DNA of 64,000 nucleotides from Methylophaga sp. OBS1 (GCF_026319365.1 NZ_JAPDMS010000004.1:186001-250000); one strand, 5' to 3'. Positions 41,026 through 52,078 are shown, counted from the first letter of the stretch. The notes: generated from the sequence alone by a model not told the origin. Numbers and translations are program-made.

Positions 41026-42222
41026 ATGAATCCGGAACTGACAAAACTGCATCCCTACCCTTTTGAAAAACTGGCGCAGCTGAAACAAGGTTGTCATCCG
41101 CCGGAAGATCTGCCACATATTGCGTTGTCCATCGGCGAGCCCAAACATCCGACGCCGGGCTTCATCACTGAGGCGGTCATCACCCATCTGCACGGGCTAT
41201 CGAGCTATCCGACTACCGCCGGCAGTAATGAACTGCGTCACGCGATTGCGACCTGGCTGGATCAGCGTTTTCAGCTTGACGGTCATATCAATGCGATGAC
41301 CCAGGTTTTGCCGGTCAACGGCACCCGCGAAGCGCTGTTTGCCTTCGCTCAGGCCGTGATTGACCGCAGTCAGGACCCGCTGGTCATCATGCCCAATCCG
41401 TTTTATCAGATTTATGAAGGCGCGGCGATTCTGGCCGGTGCCGAACCGTTTTATCTGAATTGTGATGCGGCCAATGGCTTTATCCCCGATTTCGACACTG
41501 TTGACGAGACGACCTGGCAGCGCTGTCAGTTGTTATACATCTGTAGTCCCGGTAACCCGACCGGGGCTGTGATCGATGAAGCGACATTGCAGCGCCTGAT
41601 TGAGCTCGCCCACCAATATGACTTTGTGATTGCCGCCGATGAATGCTACTCAGAAATTTATCATGATGAAGACCAGGCTCCGGTCGGTCTGCTTCAGGCG
41701 GCTTATAGCGGTGGTTACACCGATATGCGTCGTTGCGTGGTCTTCCACAGCCTGTCCAAACGCTCTAATGCGCCGGGACTGAGAAGCGGTTTTGTGGCGG
41801 GTGATGCCGATATTTTGAAACAGTTTCTGCGTTACCGTACCTACCACGGCTGTTCCATGCCGCCTTCCACCCAGGCTGCCTCGATAGCTGCCTGGAATGA
41901 TGAAGACCATGTCGCCCACAACCGCGAACTGTACCGTGAAAAATTTGAGGCCGTGTTGGAGATCCTGTCTCCGGTTATGCAGGTATCGATGCCTGAAGCC
42001 GGCTTTTACCTCTGGGCAGAGACCCCGGTCGCCGATACCGAATTTGCCCGTCAGCTGTTTGAAAAGCAGAATGTCACCGTTTTGCCCGGAAGTTATCTGG
42101 GCCGTGACACAGTTACAGGTAACCCCGGTGCCAACCGTGTGCGTATGGCCCTGGTCGCACCGCTGGAAGAATGCATTGAGGCTGCCATGCGAATTCGCAG
42201 CCTGATCGAACAATTCAATTAA
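41026..42222 (+). CDS. dapC: Succinyldiaminopimelate aminotransferase
   Basis: A 398-residue fold-type I PLP enzyme. The catalytic lysine is Lys245 in [25 protein letters not shown] and [13 protein letters not shown] are the cofactor-binding regions, and [17 protein letters not shown] is characteristic of DapC-type transaminases. It converts N-succinyl-2-amino-6-ketopimelate to the diaminopimelate precursor. dapD, yffB and dapE follow on the same strand, the lysine/peptidoglycan pathway. TATAAT lies at 40990-40995. Confidence 0.93.
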   Translation: MNPELTKLHPYPFEKLAQLKQGCHPPEDLPHIALSIGEPKHPTPGFITEAVITHLHGLSSYPTTAGSNELRHAIATWLDQRFQLDGHINAMTQVLPVNGTREALFAFAQAVIDRSQDPLVIMPNPFYQIYEGAAILAGAEPFYLNCDAANGFIPDFDTVDETTWQRCQLLYICSPGNPTGAVIDEATLQRLIELAHQYDFVIAADECYSEIYHDEDQAPVGLLQAAYSGGYTDMRRCVVFHSLSKRSNAPGLRSGFVAGDADILKQFLRYRTYHGCSMPPSTQAASIAAWNDEDHVAHNRELYREKFEAVLEILSPVMQVSMPEAGFYLWAETPVADTEFARQLFEKQNVTVLPGSYLGRDTVTGNPGANRVRMALVAPLEECIEAAMRIRSLIEQFN

Positions 42223-42238
42223 ATCAATGGAGAACCTC

Positions 42239-43060
42239 ATGAGCGATATTCAGAATATTATCGAAGAAGCGTTTGAGCGCCGTGCTGAAATCAATCCGTC
42301 CAATGCCGACAGCGATGTCCGCAACGCGGTCAATGAAGCGCTGGCGATGCTGGATAACGGCAGTGCCCGTGTCGCAGAAAAACAAAATGGTGACTGGGTG
42401 GTTAACCAGTGGCTGAAAAAAGCGGTCCTGCTGTCTTTCCGTCTGAATGACAACCGTCCGATGGCCGGTGGTGAAACCCAGTATTTCGATAAAGTCGAAC
42501 CTAAATTCGCCAGCTTCTCTGAAGATGACTTCAACAAAGCCGGTGTCCGTGTGGTGCCGCCTGCCGCTGTGCGTCGTGGCTCGTATATCGCACCTGGCGT
42601 GGTGTTGATGCCGTCTTACGTCAACATCGGTGCTTACGTTGATTCCGGCACCATGGTCGATACCTGGGCCACTGTCGGCAGCTGTGCCCAAATCGGTAAA
42701 AACGTCCACCTGTCCGGTGGCGTCGGCATCGGCGGTGTACTGGAACCGCTGCAGGCCGGCCCGACCATTATCGAAGATAACTGCTTTATCGGTGCCCGCT
42801 CCGAAGTCGTGGAAGGCGTCGTTGTGGAAGAAGGCTCGGTTATTTCCATGGGCGTTTACATCGGCCAGAGCACCAAGATTTTCAACCGCATGACCGGTGA
42901 AATCACCTATGGCCGTATCCCTGCCGGTTCAGTGGTGGTCTCGGGTAACCTGCCATCCAAAGACGGTAGCTACAGCCTCTACTGCGCGGTTATCGTCAAG
43001 CAGGTGGATGAGAAAACCCGTGGCAAAGTCGGCATCAACGAGCTGCTTCGCGACATTTAA
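42239..43060 (+). CDS. dapD: Tetrahydrodipicolinate N-succinyltransferase
   Basis: A 273-residue left-handed beta-helix acyltransferase. The hexapeptide repeats are visible as [35 protein letters not shown] and [17 protein letters not shown], and the N-terminal part ([16 protein letters not shown] [16 protein letters not shown]) is typical. It uses succinyl-CoA. The ATG at 42239 is preceded by GGAGAA; four additional codons upstream are excluded. It lies 16 bases after dapC. A hairpin element follows its stop. Confidence 0.96.
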   Translation: MSDIQNIIEEAFERRAEINPSNADSDVRNAVNEALAMLDNGSARVAEKQNGDWVVNQWLKKAVLLSFRLNDNRPMAGGETQYFDKVEPKFASFSEDDFNKAGVRVVPPAAVRRGSYIAPGVVLMPSYVNIGAYVDSGTMVDTWATVGSCAQIGKNVHLSGGVGIGGVLEPLQAGPTIIEDNCFIGARSEVVEGVVVEEGSVISMGVYIGQSTKIFNRMTGEITYGRIPAGSVVVSGNLPSKDGSYSLYCAVIVKQVDEKTRGKVGINELLRDI

Positions 43061-43066
43061 TGACAC

Positions 43067-43137
43067 ATCCGCAGATTTCGCCGGTAAACACAGATTATTG
43101 ACAAGCTAATCTCTGAAAATCGGCGTCATCTGCGGAT
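43067..43137. repeat. Large nested inverted-repeat (hairpin) element between dapD and yffB
   Basis: ATCCGCAGAT (43067-43076) pairs with ATCTGCGGAT (43128-43137). Inside these, CGCCG pairs with CGGCG after a 2-base mismatch on each side. Further in, AGATTA pairs with TAATCT around a short central loop. The whole 71-base element could fold into one long hairpin on either strand. It is not followed by a T-run. It resembles short palindromic mobile repeats more than a terminator. Confidence 0.55.
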
Positions 43138-43193
43138 AACTATTTTCTCGTCTCCCTACATGACTATGCCCAGACAGGAGCTAGAAACAAGGC

Positions 43194-44670
<1,477 letters not shown>

Positions 44671-44678
44671 ACTAAATC

Positions 44679-44969
44679 GTGTCCAACCGGTATCTCAATC
44701 GACATGTTCTACTGGCACTGGCAGCCATCGTGCTGCTGTTGCAGTCGTTTGCCGTGTGGCATGATGCTGAACATGCTTTCCACACTGCTGAGGCGCAGTG
44801 CGAGCGTTTAAATGCGATCAATCACCTGCCAGCCGCAGATATTTATCCGGAGCTGGCATTTGGTATTCAGACAGAAACGAGCTTTTTTGAATCGTCTGTT
44901 TACCACGCTCACCTACCGGCGACTACTCGCCGGCAGCATGCCATTCGTGCGCCACCTGTTTTTTCCTGA
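44679..44969 (+). CDS. Small membrane-anchored protein, possibly metal-related
   Basis: A 96-residue protein starting with GTG. One hydrophobic helix (HVLLALAAIVLLLQSFAV) is followed by a His-containing motif WHDAEHAFHTAEAQCER and a polar tail with more His residues (SSVYHAHLPATTRRQHA). It resembles the small proteins often annotated as zinc chaperones next to zinc receptors, and it precedes a ZnuD-like TonB receptor, but the similarity is weak. It lies 8 bases after dapE and may be read through from it. Confidence 0.5.
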   Translation: MSNRYLNRHVLLALAAIVLLLQSFAVWHDAEHAFHTAEAQCERLNAINHLPAADIYPELAFGIQTETSFFESSVYHAHLPATTRRQHAIRAPPVFS

Positions 44970-45033
44970 CACAGAAAATCATTTTTAAGATTCTGATTGC
45001 CTGCTTTACGCAGCGTCACCTCTCCTGTTTGTG

Positions 45034-45045
45034 ATGATATATCAT
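45034..45045. promoter_or_regulatory. Palindrome ATGATATATCAT upstream of the ZnuD-like gene
   Basis: A perfect 12-base palindrome 74 bases before the start of the TonB receptor gene, inside an AT-rich stretch (GTGATGATATATCATGAG). Zur operators are AT-rich palindromes with a similar core, so this is a candidate, though the match to the published Zur consensus is partial. Confidence 0.35.
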
Positions 45046-45119
45046 GAGAAGTGTTACCCTGCCCTTTAGGGAAGCATGTCTCATATGAAGCAGACAGGAA
45101 TATGTAACGAGGAAAAAAC

Positions 45120-47258
45120 ATGTTCCGAAAAAAACAGTCTGCACTGCTGATCAGTGCTGTCATTGCCAGCCTGCCAGCCAGTGTTTTTGCGGCACCGGCT
45201 AACCAGAGCGAAGAACCGGTGGAAATTCCCAGCCTGACGGTGACCGCCGACCCGCTGGGTGCCCGCACCCCGGACGAACTCATCTTCCCGGTCACCGTGC
45301 TGGCTGATGAAGAACTGGATAAACAACGTGCCGCCACCCTGGGCGACACCCTGAACAGCGTACCGGGCGTTGCCAACTCGGATTTCGGCCCTGGCGTTGG
45401 TCGCCCGGTAGTTCGTGGCCTGCAGGGCTCACGGGTTCAGGTACTGGAAGACGGCTTGAAAACGGTTGATATATCCGGTGAGGGCGGTGATCACACTGTT
45501 GCGATTGATGTCGGTCGTGCCGAGCAAATTGAAGTGTTCCGTGGTCCCGCCACCCTGCTCTTTGGCAGTGGCGCCGCCGGTGGTGTTATCAACGTCAAAA
45601 GTGGCCGCTTTGATCCCGATTTTGGTGATTCCCCCCGCGTCAACGGTCAACTGGGCTACGGTTACAACGGTGATGAACGCCAGGGTAATATCGGTCTGGA
45701 ATTACCGGTCACCGATAACTTCGTATTGCGTACTGACTACGGTCTCCGTCGCAGCCATGATTTTGATATTGACGGCTATCAGCAAATCGGTCAGACCCGG
45801 GGCGATAAAGATACCCTGCAAAACAGTGATGCGGTCAGCGACAGCTTCTCAGTAACTGGTCTCTATAAAGGTGAATGGGGTCATGCGGGTCTGGGTTACA
45901 GCCGCTGGCGCACAGATTATGGCATTCCAGAAGTCTTCCTGGGTGAAGGCGAAGAAGAGCAGGAACGGATTCATGCCGATTATGATCGCGTCGATTTCCG
46001 CAGTGAATTCAATAATCCGCTGCCCGGCTTCAGCACGGCCCGTCTGAAACTGGCACATACCGAATTCAACCAGCAGGAAATCGGTGGTGAATTCTTTAAC
46101 GGTGAACTGGAAGAGCGCGGGGTGGAAACCGAATTCACCAATGACGAGTCTGAAGCGCGTCTGGAACTGGTACATAACCCAATCGGTCTCTGGCAAGGTG
46201 TCATCGGTCTGCAGTTGAATAACCGTGAGTTTGGCGCCGAAGGTGCCGGTCATGGTCACGGTGGACATGGTGGCGACGGCTTCTATATTCGCGACAATGA
46301 CACCCGCTCAATGGGTATGTTCGTATTGGAAGAATTGCCTACTGACTTTGGCCGATTGGAATTCGCAGCACGGGTGGATCACGTTCGTTCTGATCCGGTA
46401 ACGCTGGATGAAGAGCGTCATATCGATTTGCCCAGTGGTGACGAGATACATCAGGAAGCCAACCTGGGTAGTCGTAGCTTCACCCCGTTCAGTCTCTCCG
46501 CCGGTTCGATTATCGACCTGGATGATAAGCATCATGTGCGTCTGGCGGTCACCCGTTCAGAACGGGCACCGTCTGCTGAACAACTCTACGCCTTTGGTGC
46601 ACATGCTGCCTCAGGTACCGTTGAAGTCGGTGACCCAACACTGGATGAAGAGACCTACACCAACTTTGAAATCGGACTGGACCGCCATGCCGGGCCCTTC
46701 CGCTTTGATACCACTCTGTTCTATAACTACGTGCAGGACTTTATTTATCTCGCCTCACGTGATGACGGTACCGGCAATCCCATTCTGATTGAGGGTGATA
46801 CCTTGGTATTTAATCAGCAGGATGATGCCCGTTTCTATGGCGCGGAATTCACCGCAGCCTGGGATGTGATTGAGGGCGCTGTGCCGGTGACACTGCGTCT
46901 GTCGGGTGATTATGTTCGTGCCAAGCTGGATGGCGGTGACAATCTGCCACGAATCAGCCCGGGCAGACTGGGCATCGGTGTCGATACGGCCTATCAGGAC
47001 TGGTCTCTGAGCATCGATTACCGTCACATCTTCAGACAAAGCAAAAGTGCTGAACTGGAGTCCGATACCGACGGTTATGATCTGCTGTCATTTAATGCCA
47101 GCTGGGCACCTGACAGTCTGAAAGGCGCGGAAATCTATGTTCAGGGCCGCAACCTGCTCAATGAAGATGGACGCCGTCACCAGAGCTTCCTGAAGGAAGA
47201 AGCGCCGATTATCGGCCGAACTGTGATGACCGGTATTCGCTTCGATTTCGGCGGTTAA
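45120..47258 (+). CDS. znuD: ZnuD-like TonB-dependent outer-membrane receptor (zinc uptake)
   Basis: A 712-residue outer-membrane beta-barrel with a signal peptide (LLISAVIASLPASVFAAP). The plug domain has TLGDTLNSVPGVANSDFGPG, PVVRGLQGSRVQVLEDG and IEVFRGPATLLFGSGAAGG, in the pattern of ZnuD and related receptors. A His/Gly-rich loop (GAGHGHGGHGGDGF) at about residue 377 of the barrel is a likely zinc-binding surface loop, as in neisserial ZnuD. The last residue is Gly after Phe (IRFDFGG), not the usual terminal Phe. It depends on TonB-ExbBD, encoded elsewhere. The substrate assignment is by similarity and the His loop. Confidence 0.85.
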   Translation: MFRKKQSALLISAVIASLPASVFAAPANQSEEPVEIPSLTVTADPLGARTPDELIFPVTVLADEELDKQRAATLGDTLNSVPGVANSDFGPGVGRPVVRGLQGSRVQVLEDGLKTVDISGEGGDHTVAIDVGRAEQIEVFRGPATLLFGSGAAGGVINVKSGRFDPDFGDSPRVNGQLGYGYNGDERQGNIGLELPVTDNFVLRTDYGLRRSHDFDIDGYQQIGQTRGDKDTLQNSDAVSDSFSVTGLYKGEWGHAGLGYSRWRTDYGIPEVFLGEGEEEQERIHADYDRVDFRSEFNNPLPGFSTARLKLAHTEFNQQEIGGEFFNGELEERGVETEFTNDESEARLELVHNPIGLWQGVIGLQLNNREFGAEGAGHGHGGHGGDGFYIRDNDTRSMGMFVLEELPTDFGRLEFAARVDHVRSDPVTLDEERHIDLPSGDEIHQEANLGSRSFTPFSLSAGSIIDLDDKHHVRLAVTRSERAPSAEQLYAFGAHAASGTVEVGDPTLDEETYTNFEIGLDRHAGPFRFDTTLFYNYVQDFIYLASRDDGTGNPILIEGDTLVFNQQDDARFYGAEFTAAWDVIEGAVPVTLRLSGDYVRAKLDGGDNLPRISPGRLGIGVDTAYQDWSLSIDYRHIFRQSKSAELESDTDGYDLLSFNASWAPDSLKGAEIYVQGRNLLNEDGRRHQSFLKEEAPIIGRTVMTGIRFDFGG

Positions 47259-47363
47259 CACCCAGGCAGGATGACAGCCGTCCTCGGGCGGCTGTGTTTC
47301 CTGTTCGGACATGAGTGTGGCAATTTGCTAGATTAGTAGCTGACGAGATTTAAGGAAGACATT

Positions 47364-47708
47364 ATGGCGAACAGCGAGCAAAACAGTCAGAACACGGCCA
47401 AGGTGGTTTACCTGCTGTTGATGGTCAACATCATCATTCAATTTCTGGGCATTATCGGTGTGATTATCGCTTACGTAAATAAAAGCGATGCCCCGGCCTG
47501 GTTACAAACGCATTATCAGTTTCAGATAAGAACCTTCTGGATTGGTTTACTCTACCTGTTTATTGGCGTGGTACTCGCCACGGTCGCTATCGGCTATTTC
47601 ATTCTGCTGTTCTGGGTCATCTGGCTCATTGTGCGCTGTGTCAAAGGCATCAAATACCTGGATCAGAATCAGCCTTACCCCAACCCCACCAGCTGGCTGT
47701 TGGGCTGA
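47364..47708 (+). CDS. Small membrane protein (DUF4870-like)
   Basis: A 114-residue protein with about three hydrophobic helices (VVYLLLMVNIIIQFLGIIGV, then WIGLLYLFIGVVLATVAIG, then FILLFWVIWLIVRCVKG). AWLQTHYQFQIRTFWIG between the helices, with a His-Tyr-Gln-Phe-Gln pattern, is typical of DUF4870-like and related membrane proteins. Function unknown. AAGGAAG precedes the ATG and an intrinsic terminator follows. Confidence 0.78.
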   Translation: MANSEQNSQNTAKVVYLLLMVNIIIQFLGIIGVIIAYVNKSDAPAWLQTHYQFQIRTFWIGLLYLFIGVVLATVAIGYFILLFWVIWLIVRCVKGIKYLDQNQPYPNPTSWLLG

Positions 47709-47718
47709 GCAAACTTGA

Positions 47719-47744
47719 AACCGCGCCCCGGCGCGGTTTTTTTA
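47719..47744. terminator. Intrinsic terminator between convergent genes
   Basis: AAACCGCGCC and GGCGCGGTTT form a stem around CC and are followed by TTTTTTTA. It ends the upstream membrane-protein gene; the A-rich left side could also serve the convergent ydfG. Confidence 0.9.
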
Positions 47745-48503
47745 TTCCCGATGGAACGCCATCGGGCCGTTGGCTTCCTGCGTCGGCATCAGTTCCAGCG
47801 TGGTGACATTGACATGCTGCGGAGTATTCACCAGCCACCAGACCGTGTCTGCGACATCCTCAGCACGTAGCGCAATCGTACCCTGGTAAACCTTATCTGC
47901 CCGGTTTTTATCATCCTTGAAACGCACCATGGAGAATTCGGTTTCAGCATTTCCCGGCTCGATATTGCTGACCCTGACATTGGTCCCTAATAGATCGGCT
48001 CTGACAGCCAGAGAGAATTGGCGCACAAAGGCCTTGGTGCCACAGTAAACATTACCGCCGGGATAAGGCCAGTTGCCGGCCACTGAGCCGATATTGATGA
48101 TATAGCCGGTTTTGCGCTCGACCATGCCTGGTAAGACTGTGCGGGTGCAGTACAGCAGCCCCTTGATATTGGTATCGACCATTTTCTCCCAGTCATCAAG
48201 ACGGGTTTCATGAGCGGCTTCCAGCCCCAGTGCCAGCCCGGCATTATTGATCAGCACATCAATCTTATTGAAGGCATCAGGTAAGTCGGCAAAAGCCTGT
48301 TCCACCGCCTGCCGGTCACTGATATCGAAACAGCTGGTGTGCACCCTGTCCGCCCCGCCCAGTGCCTGTTGCAGTTCGTCCAGCCGCTGTTGACGGCGAC
48401 CGGTAATAATCAGTCGCCAGCCCTGCTGGGCAAACAGCCGAGCACAGGCCTCTCCGAAACCGGAGGTAGCACCGGTGATCATCACAACAGGGGTGGCATT
48501 CAT
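47742..48503 (-). CDS. ydfG: NADP-dependent 3-hydroxy acid / serine dehydrogenase-type SDR (YdfG)
   Basis: A 253-residue classical short-chain dehydrogenase. The cofactor loop is ITGATSGFGEACARLF, NNAG is at 87-90 (IDVLINNAGLALG), and the catalytic residues are Ser140, Tyr153 and Lys157 (NIGSVAGNW, YCGTKAFV). GNAETEFSMVRFKDDKNRAD is characteristic of the YdfG group, which oxidises serine, allo-threonine and 3-hydroxypropionate-type acids with NADP. It stands at the end of a minus-strand run with purU. Confidence 0.9.
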   Translation of the reverse strand: MNATPVVMITGATSGFGEACARLFAQQGWRLIITGRRQQRLDELQQALGGADRVHTSCFDISDRQAVEQAFADLPDAFNKIDVLINNAGLALGLEAAHETRLDDWEKMVDTNIKGLLYCTRTVLPGMVERKTGYIINIGSVAGNWPYPGGNVYCGTKAFVRQFSLAVRADLLGTNVRVSNIEPGNAETEFSMVRFKDDKNRADKVYQGTIALRAEDVADTVWWLVNTPQHVNVTTLELMPTQEANGPMAFHRE

Positions 48504-48571
48504 AGTTTGTCCTTATGTTGATGACAATGTCTGCTGATGCAATTCAGCGACAACAGCAGCCTTATAAGCGC

Positions 48572-49429
48572 TCAGGCACCTTCCGAGAACACAATGGTTC
48601 TACGACCACTGATTATTATGCGGTGTTCGATATGGGCTTTGACTGCCCGCGCCAGTACCAGTCGCTCAATATCTTTACCAATCATGACCAGATCTTCCGG
48701 GCTGTTATCATGCATGACTCGCTCGACATCCTGTTCGATAATCGGCCCCTCATCCAGCTCAGCAGTCGCATAATGCGCCGTGGCGCCAATCAGTTTAACG
48801 CCGCGTTCATAAGCCTGATGGTAAGGTCTGGCACCCTGGAAAGCCGGCAGAAAGCCGTGATGAATATTAATGACGCGACCGGCGAATTCACGGACAAAGT
48901 CTTCCGACAGGATCTGCATGTAGCGCGCCATCACCACCAGGTCAATCCCGTATTCTTCAAGTAAACGCTTGATCGCTTCTTCCTGCTGCGGTTTGGTGTC
49001 TTTGGTGATTGGCAGGTGATAGAAAGGTTTGTCGAACTGCTTTGCCATATATTCAAGATCATCATGATTACCGATGATCAGCGGTATATCGCATTTCAGT
49101 TCACCTTCCAGCTCACGCAATAACAAGTCATAGCCACAGTGTGAGGCACGGGTCACCATCAAAGCCACGCGGTAGGGTTTCGCGCTGTAGCGTACTGACC
49201 AGGTCAGATTCATCTTCCGGGCAAAACCATCAAACTCGGTTTCGAGTTGCCCGGTCGGCATCTGTCCTTCGTCTTCCAGCCGGATCCGCATAAAATACTG
49301 GCCGTTTTCGACATCGGTATATTGCTGGCAATGCAGGATGTTAAATTCTCTCTCCGCAAAAAAGCCGGTAATACCGGCGACCAGTCCCTTGCGGTCTGGG
49401 CATTGAACCAGGAAAACAATCGCACTCAT
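48572..49429 (-). CDS. purU: Formyltetrahydrofolate deformylase
   Basis: A 285-residue enzyme with an N-terminal ACT-type regulatory domain (FLVQCPDRKGLVAGITGFFA) and a C-terminal formyl-transferase-fold domain. VINIHHGFLPAFQGARPYHQ gives the catalytic His190, and DEGPIIEQDVERV gives Asp226. It releases formate from 10-formyl-THF to balance one-carbon pools and supply formate for purine synthesis. It is monocistronic, 68 bases upstream of ydfG in the direction of transcription. Confidence 0.94.
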   Translation of the reverse strand: MSAIVFLVQCPDRKGLVAGITGFFAEREFNILHCQQYTDVENGQYFMRIRLEDEGQMPTGQLETEFDGFARKMNLTWSVRYSAKPYRVALMVTRASHCGYDLLLRELEGELKCDIPLIIGNHDDLEYMAKQFDKPFYHLPITKDTKPQQEEAIKRLLEEYGIDLVVMARYMQILSEDFVREFAGRVINIHHGFLPAFQGARPYHQAYERGVKLIGATAHYATAELDEGPIIEQDVERVMHDNSPEDLVMIGKDIERLVLARAVKAHIEHRIIISGRRTIVFSEGA

Positions 49430-49486
49430 TTCAGTCTTTCCATAAAGGCGGCCGGACCGCGCTGCTAAATGCCAAATCCTACCTGA

Positions 49487-49837
49487 TTATTGATACTCGT
49501 TGTACTTATCAGCGCGGCCTTTGACTCTGTCTTTGGGATATTTGGCCGCATTCTTGGCCATCTTGTTTTTCACTGCCTGATTCAAATCAATGCCCAGATC
49601 ATGACAGAGATAACTGAGGTAGACCGCCACATCGGCAATTTCATCCTCCAGATGTTCACGTTTTTCCGAGGCCAGCATGGCGCTGACTTCATCTTTGTTT
49701 CGCCACTGGAACCACTCCAGCAACTCTGCCGCTTCGATAGAGAGCGATATCGCAATATCCTTGGGATTATGAAACTGCTCCCAATCGCGTTCTTTGCGAA
49801 ATTGAATCAGTTTATCCAGCAAGTGTTTCTCAATCAT
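49487..49837 (-). CDS. MazG-like nucleotide pyrophosphohydrolase
   Basis: A 116-residue all-helical protein of the MazG/RS21-C6 superfamily. SLSIEAAELLEWFQW and EHLEDEIADVAVYLSYLCHD are the two metal-binding helices with the ExxE and ExxD patterns. Members hydrolyse non-canonical or excess (d)NTPs. The ATG at 49837 overlaps the end of the upstream hydrolase gene by 8 bases, so it is in the same operon; the longer frame is not preferred. Confidence 0.85.
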   Translation of the reverse strand: MIEKHLLDKLIQFRKERDWEQFHNPKDIAISLSIEAAELLEWFQWRNKDEVSAMLASEKREHLEDEIADVAVYLSYLCHDLGIDLNQAVKNKMAKNAAKYPKDRVKGRADKYNEYQ

Positions 49838-50594
49838 TGGCCAGGAACTCCTCGACAACCTGTTTGAATTGCTGCGGACGCTCAGCATGGACCCAGTGGC
49901 CGGCTTTTTCAATCGCCTGGAACTGCGCCTGTGGAAATTGCTGCCTGATCAGCGCCCGGTCATCATCGGTCACATACTCAGACAATGAGCCATAGACAAA
50001 CAAGCTGTTAGCACTAACGGTGGCATTTTCACATACCGGTGCCATCAACTGCGGGTAATTGGCTTTCAGTGCCGGCAGGTTAATCCGCCAGTAAAGCCCT
50101 TCATCCCCCGATTGCAGGTTCATCAAAAGAAACTGACGCACACTTTTGTCTGTGACTGTGTCAGCAAGCGCTGCATCGACTGCTGAACGCGAGTCCAGTT
50201 TTTTCAGATCCAGTGCCAGCATCGCGTCCATCAGCGGCGTATGTTCGCTGAAATAGCGGCGCGGTGAGATATCGACCACCACCAGCTTCTCCACCCAGGC
50301 GGATTGCTCGGCCGCAAACTGCATGGCGACCTTGCCTCCCAGCGAGTGGCCCAGTACGTGCACTTTATGCAAGCCCAAATCACCGCATAACTGTTCGATA
50401 TCGGCTGCCATGCTGGCGAAATCCTGCGTATCGCTGTGCGGTGAGCGTCCATGGTTTCTCAAATCGACACTAATCACGCGGTAATAGCGCGAAAAATACC
50501 TGGCCATACTGCGCCAGTTGTCGGCTGAACCGAACAGACCGTGGATGATGATTAAGGGATGGCCTTCACCGCTGTCTTGATAATGCAATTTCAT
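49830..50594 (-). CDS. ybfF: Alpha/beta-hydrolase (YbfF-like esterase)
   Basis: A 254-residue hydrolase. VHVLGHSLGGKVAMQFA gives the nucleophile Ser84, the catalytic His lies in EKAGHWVHAERP near the C-terminus, and IIIHGLFGSADNWRSMARYF is the oxyanion-hole region. It has the length and motifs of E. coli YbfF, an acyl-CoA and ester hydrolase. A MazG-like gene overlaps its 3' end. It diverges from the 58-residue protein gene at 50645. Confidence 0.85.
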   Translation of the reverse strand: MKLHYQDSGEGHPLIIIHGLFGSADNWRSMARYFSRYYRVISVDLRNHGRSPHSDTQDFASMAADIEQLCGDLGLHKVHVLGHSLGGKVAMQFAAEQSAWVEKLVVVDISPRRYFSEHTPLMDAMLALDLKKLDSRSAVDAALADTVTDKSVRQFLLMNLQSGDEGLYWRINLPALKANYPQLMAPVCENATVSANSLFVYGSLSEYVTDDDRALIRQQFPQAQFQAIEKAGHWVHAERPQQFKQVVEEFLAND

Positions 50595-50644
50595 GGCTTG
50601 CTGCTTGAACGATATAATGTTGAATTCATTAACGGGAGTATAAC

Positions 50645-50821
50645 GTGGAAGATGAAACCATACTGGTGATGCTGGTCAAGCAGTATGCTGACAAATTCGG
50701 CATTACCTTCAGCTCAAAATATCTGGATGATCCGGAAAAGAAACAGAAACTGATCACACTGATTCAGGAGGCTGTCGCCGGCAAACGCGGCCCCGTCACT
50801 GACGCTGATCTCGATTCATAA
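50645..50821 (+). CDS. Small conserved-looking protein of 58 residues
   Basis: This gene encodes a 58-residue helical, charged protein beginning MEDETILVMLVKQYADKF and ending PVTDADLDS. The GTG start has GGGAG 7 bases upstream, TATAAT is found at 50613-50618, and a strong terminator begins at its stop codon. This complete set of signals argues that it is real. No family is recognised. It diverges from the ybfF operon and is convergent with fabB. Confidence 0.65.
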   Translation: MEDETILVMLVKQYADKFGITFSSKYLDDPEKKQKLITLIQEAVAGKRGPVTDADLDS

Positions 50822-50848
50822 AAAAAGCCACCGTCAGGTGGCTTTTTT
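50821..50848. terminator. Bidirectional intrinsic terminator between the 58-aa gene and fabB
   Basis: AAAAGCCACC and GGTGGCTTTT flank GTCA, with A-runs on the left and T-runs on the right. It serves both the rightward small gene and the leftward fabB, whose stop codons lie immediately next to it. Confidence 0.93.
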
Positions 50849-50851
50849 CAT

Positions 50852-52072
50852 TCAGTCGTCGAGTTTTTCGAACACCAGGCAGGCATTGGTACCACCAAAA
50901 CCAAAACTGTTGGACATCACCGTGGTCAGGCCGGCGTTATCAACGCGTTCGCGCAGAATCGGCATGCCCTCCGCTTCCGGATCCAACTGTTCAATATTGG
51001 CAGATGCAGCAAGGAAGTCCTGATTCAGCATCAACAGGCTATAGATGGCTTCCTGCACGCCAGCGGCACCGAGTGAATGGCCCGACAAGGATTTGGTGGA
51101 GCCGACATAGGGAATCGCATCACCGAAAGTCCGCTTGATCGCACCCAGCTCAGCCAGGTCACCCACCGGTGTCGAAGTACCATGGGCATTGATGTACTGA
51201 ACTTTGCCACGGGCCGTAGACATCGCCAGTTGCATGCAACGCTCGGCGCCTTCCCCTGAAGGTGCGACCATATCATAGCCATCAGAAGTCGCACCGTAGC
51301 CGGTGAGTTCAGCGTAGATCTTTGCGCCACGAGCTTTGGCGTGCTCGTATTCTTCCAGCACAATCACACCACCACCACCGGCGATAACAAAGCCGTCACG
51401 GTCAGCATCATAAGCGCGCGAGGCTTTGTCCGGGGTCTCGTTGTATTTGGTTGATAAAGCACCCATGGCATCAAATAATGAACTCATAGACCAGTGTTCT
51501 TCCTCACCGCCACCGGCGAAGACAATATCCTGTTTACCGAGTTGGATCTGCTCCATCGCAGTGCCGATACAGTGCGCACTGGTGGCACAGGCCGATGACA
51601 TGGAGTAATTGATGCCTTTGATTTTGAAAGGTGTCGCCAGACAGGCAGATGTGGTGCTGCCCATCACCTGGGTGACACGATAAGGCCCGATACGTTTCAG
51701 ACCTTTTTCACGCAGGATATCCGCCGCTTCCACCTGGTTGGATGAAGAAGCGCCGCCCGACCCCATGATCAGACCGGTGCGGATATTGGAAATCTGTTCT
51801 TCTTTCAGACCGGCATCATCAATGGCCTGCTGCATCGCAATATAACTATAGGCAGCGGCATCGCCCATGAAACGCAGGGTCTTGCGATCGATATACTCTT
51901 TGAAATCGATATCAATGGTGCCGGCTACATGGCTGCGAAAGCCCATATCGGCATAGTCCTGTTTGAACCTGATACCGGAACGACCTTGGCGCAGGGATTC
52001 AGTGACTGTCTCGGCATCGAGCCCCAGACAGGATGTAATACCGAGTCCTGTAACAACTACACGTCTCATCAT
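50852..52072 (-). CDS. fabB: 3-oxoacyl-[acyl-carrier-protein] synthase I
   Basis: A 406-residue thiolase-fold condensing enzyme, the same length as E. coli FabB. The active-site Cys162 lies in [16 protein letters not shown], and the two catalytic His are in [11 protein letters not shown] and [12 protein letters not shown]. The N-terminus ([12 protein letters not shown]) is typical. It elongates unsaturated acyl chains and works with FabA, whose gene overlaps nothing but is only 6 bases upstream in the operon. The start is ATGATG; I use the first, with AGGA 4 bases ahead. Confidence 0.96.
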   Translation of the reverse strand: MMRRVVVTGLGITSCLGLDAETVTESLRQGRSGIRFKQDYADMGFRSHVAGTIDIDFKEYIDRKTLRFMGDAAAYSYIAMQQAIDDAGLKEEQISNIRTGLIMGSGGASSSNQVEAADILREKGLKRIGPYRVTQVMGSTTSACLATPFKIKGINYSMSSACATSAHCIGTAMEQIQLGKQDIVFAGGGEEEHWSMSSLFDAMGALSTKYNETPDKASRAYDADRDGFVIAGGGGVIVLEEYEHAKARGAKIYAELTGYGATSDGYDMVAPSGEGAERCMQLAMSTARGKVQYINAHGTSTPVGDLAELGAIKRTFGDAIPYVGSTKSLSGHSLGAAGVQEAIYSLLMLNQDFLAASANIEQLDPEAEGMPILRERVDNAGLTTVMSNSFGFGGTNACLVFEKLDD

Positions 52073-52078
52073 TAAATC

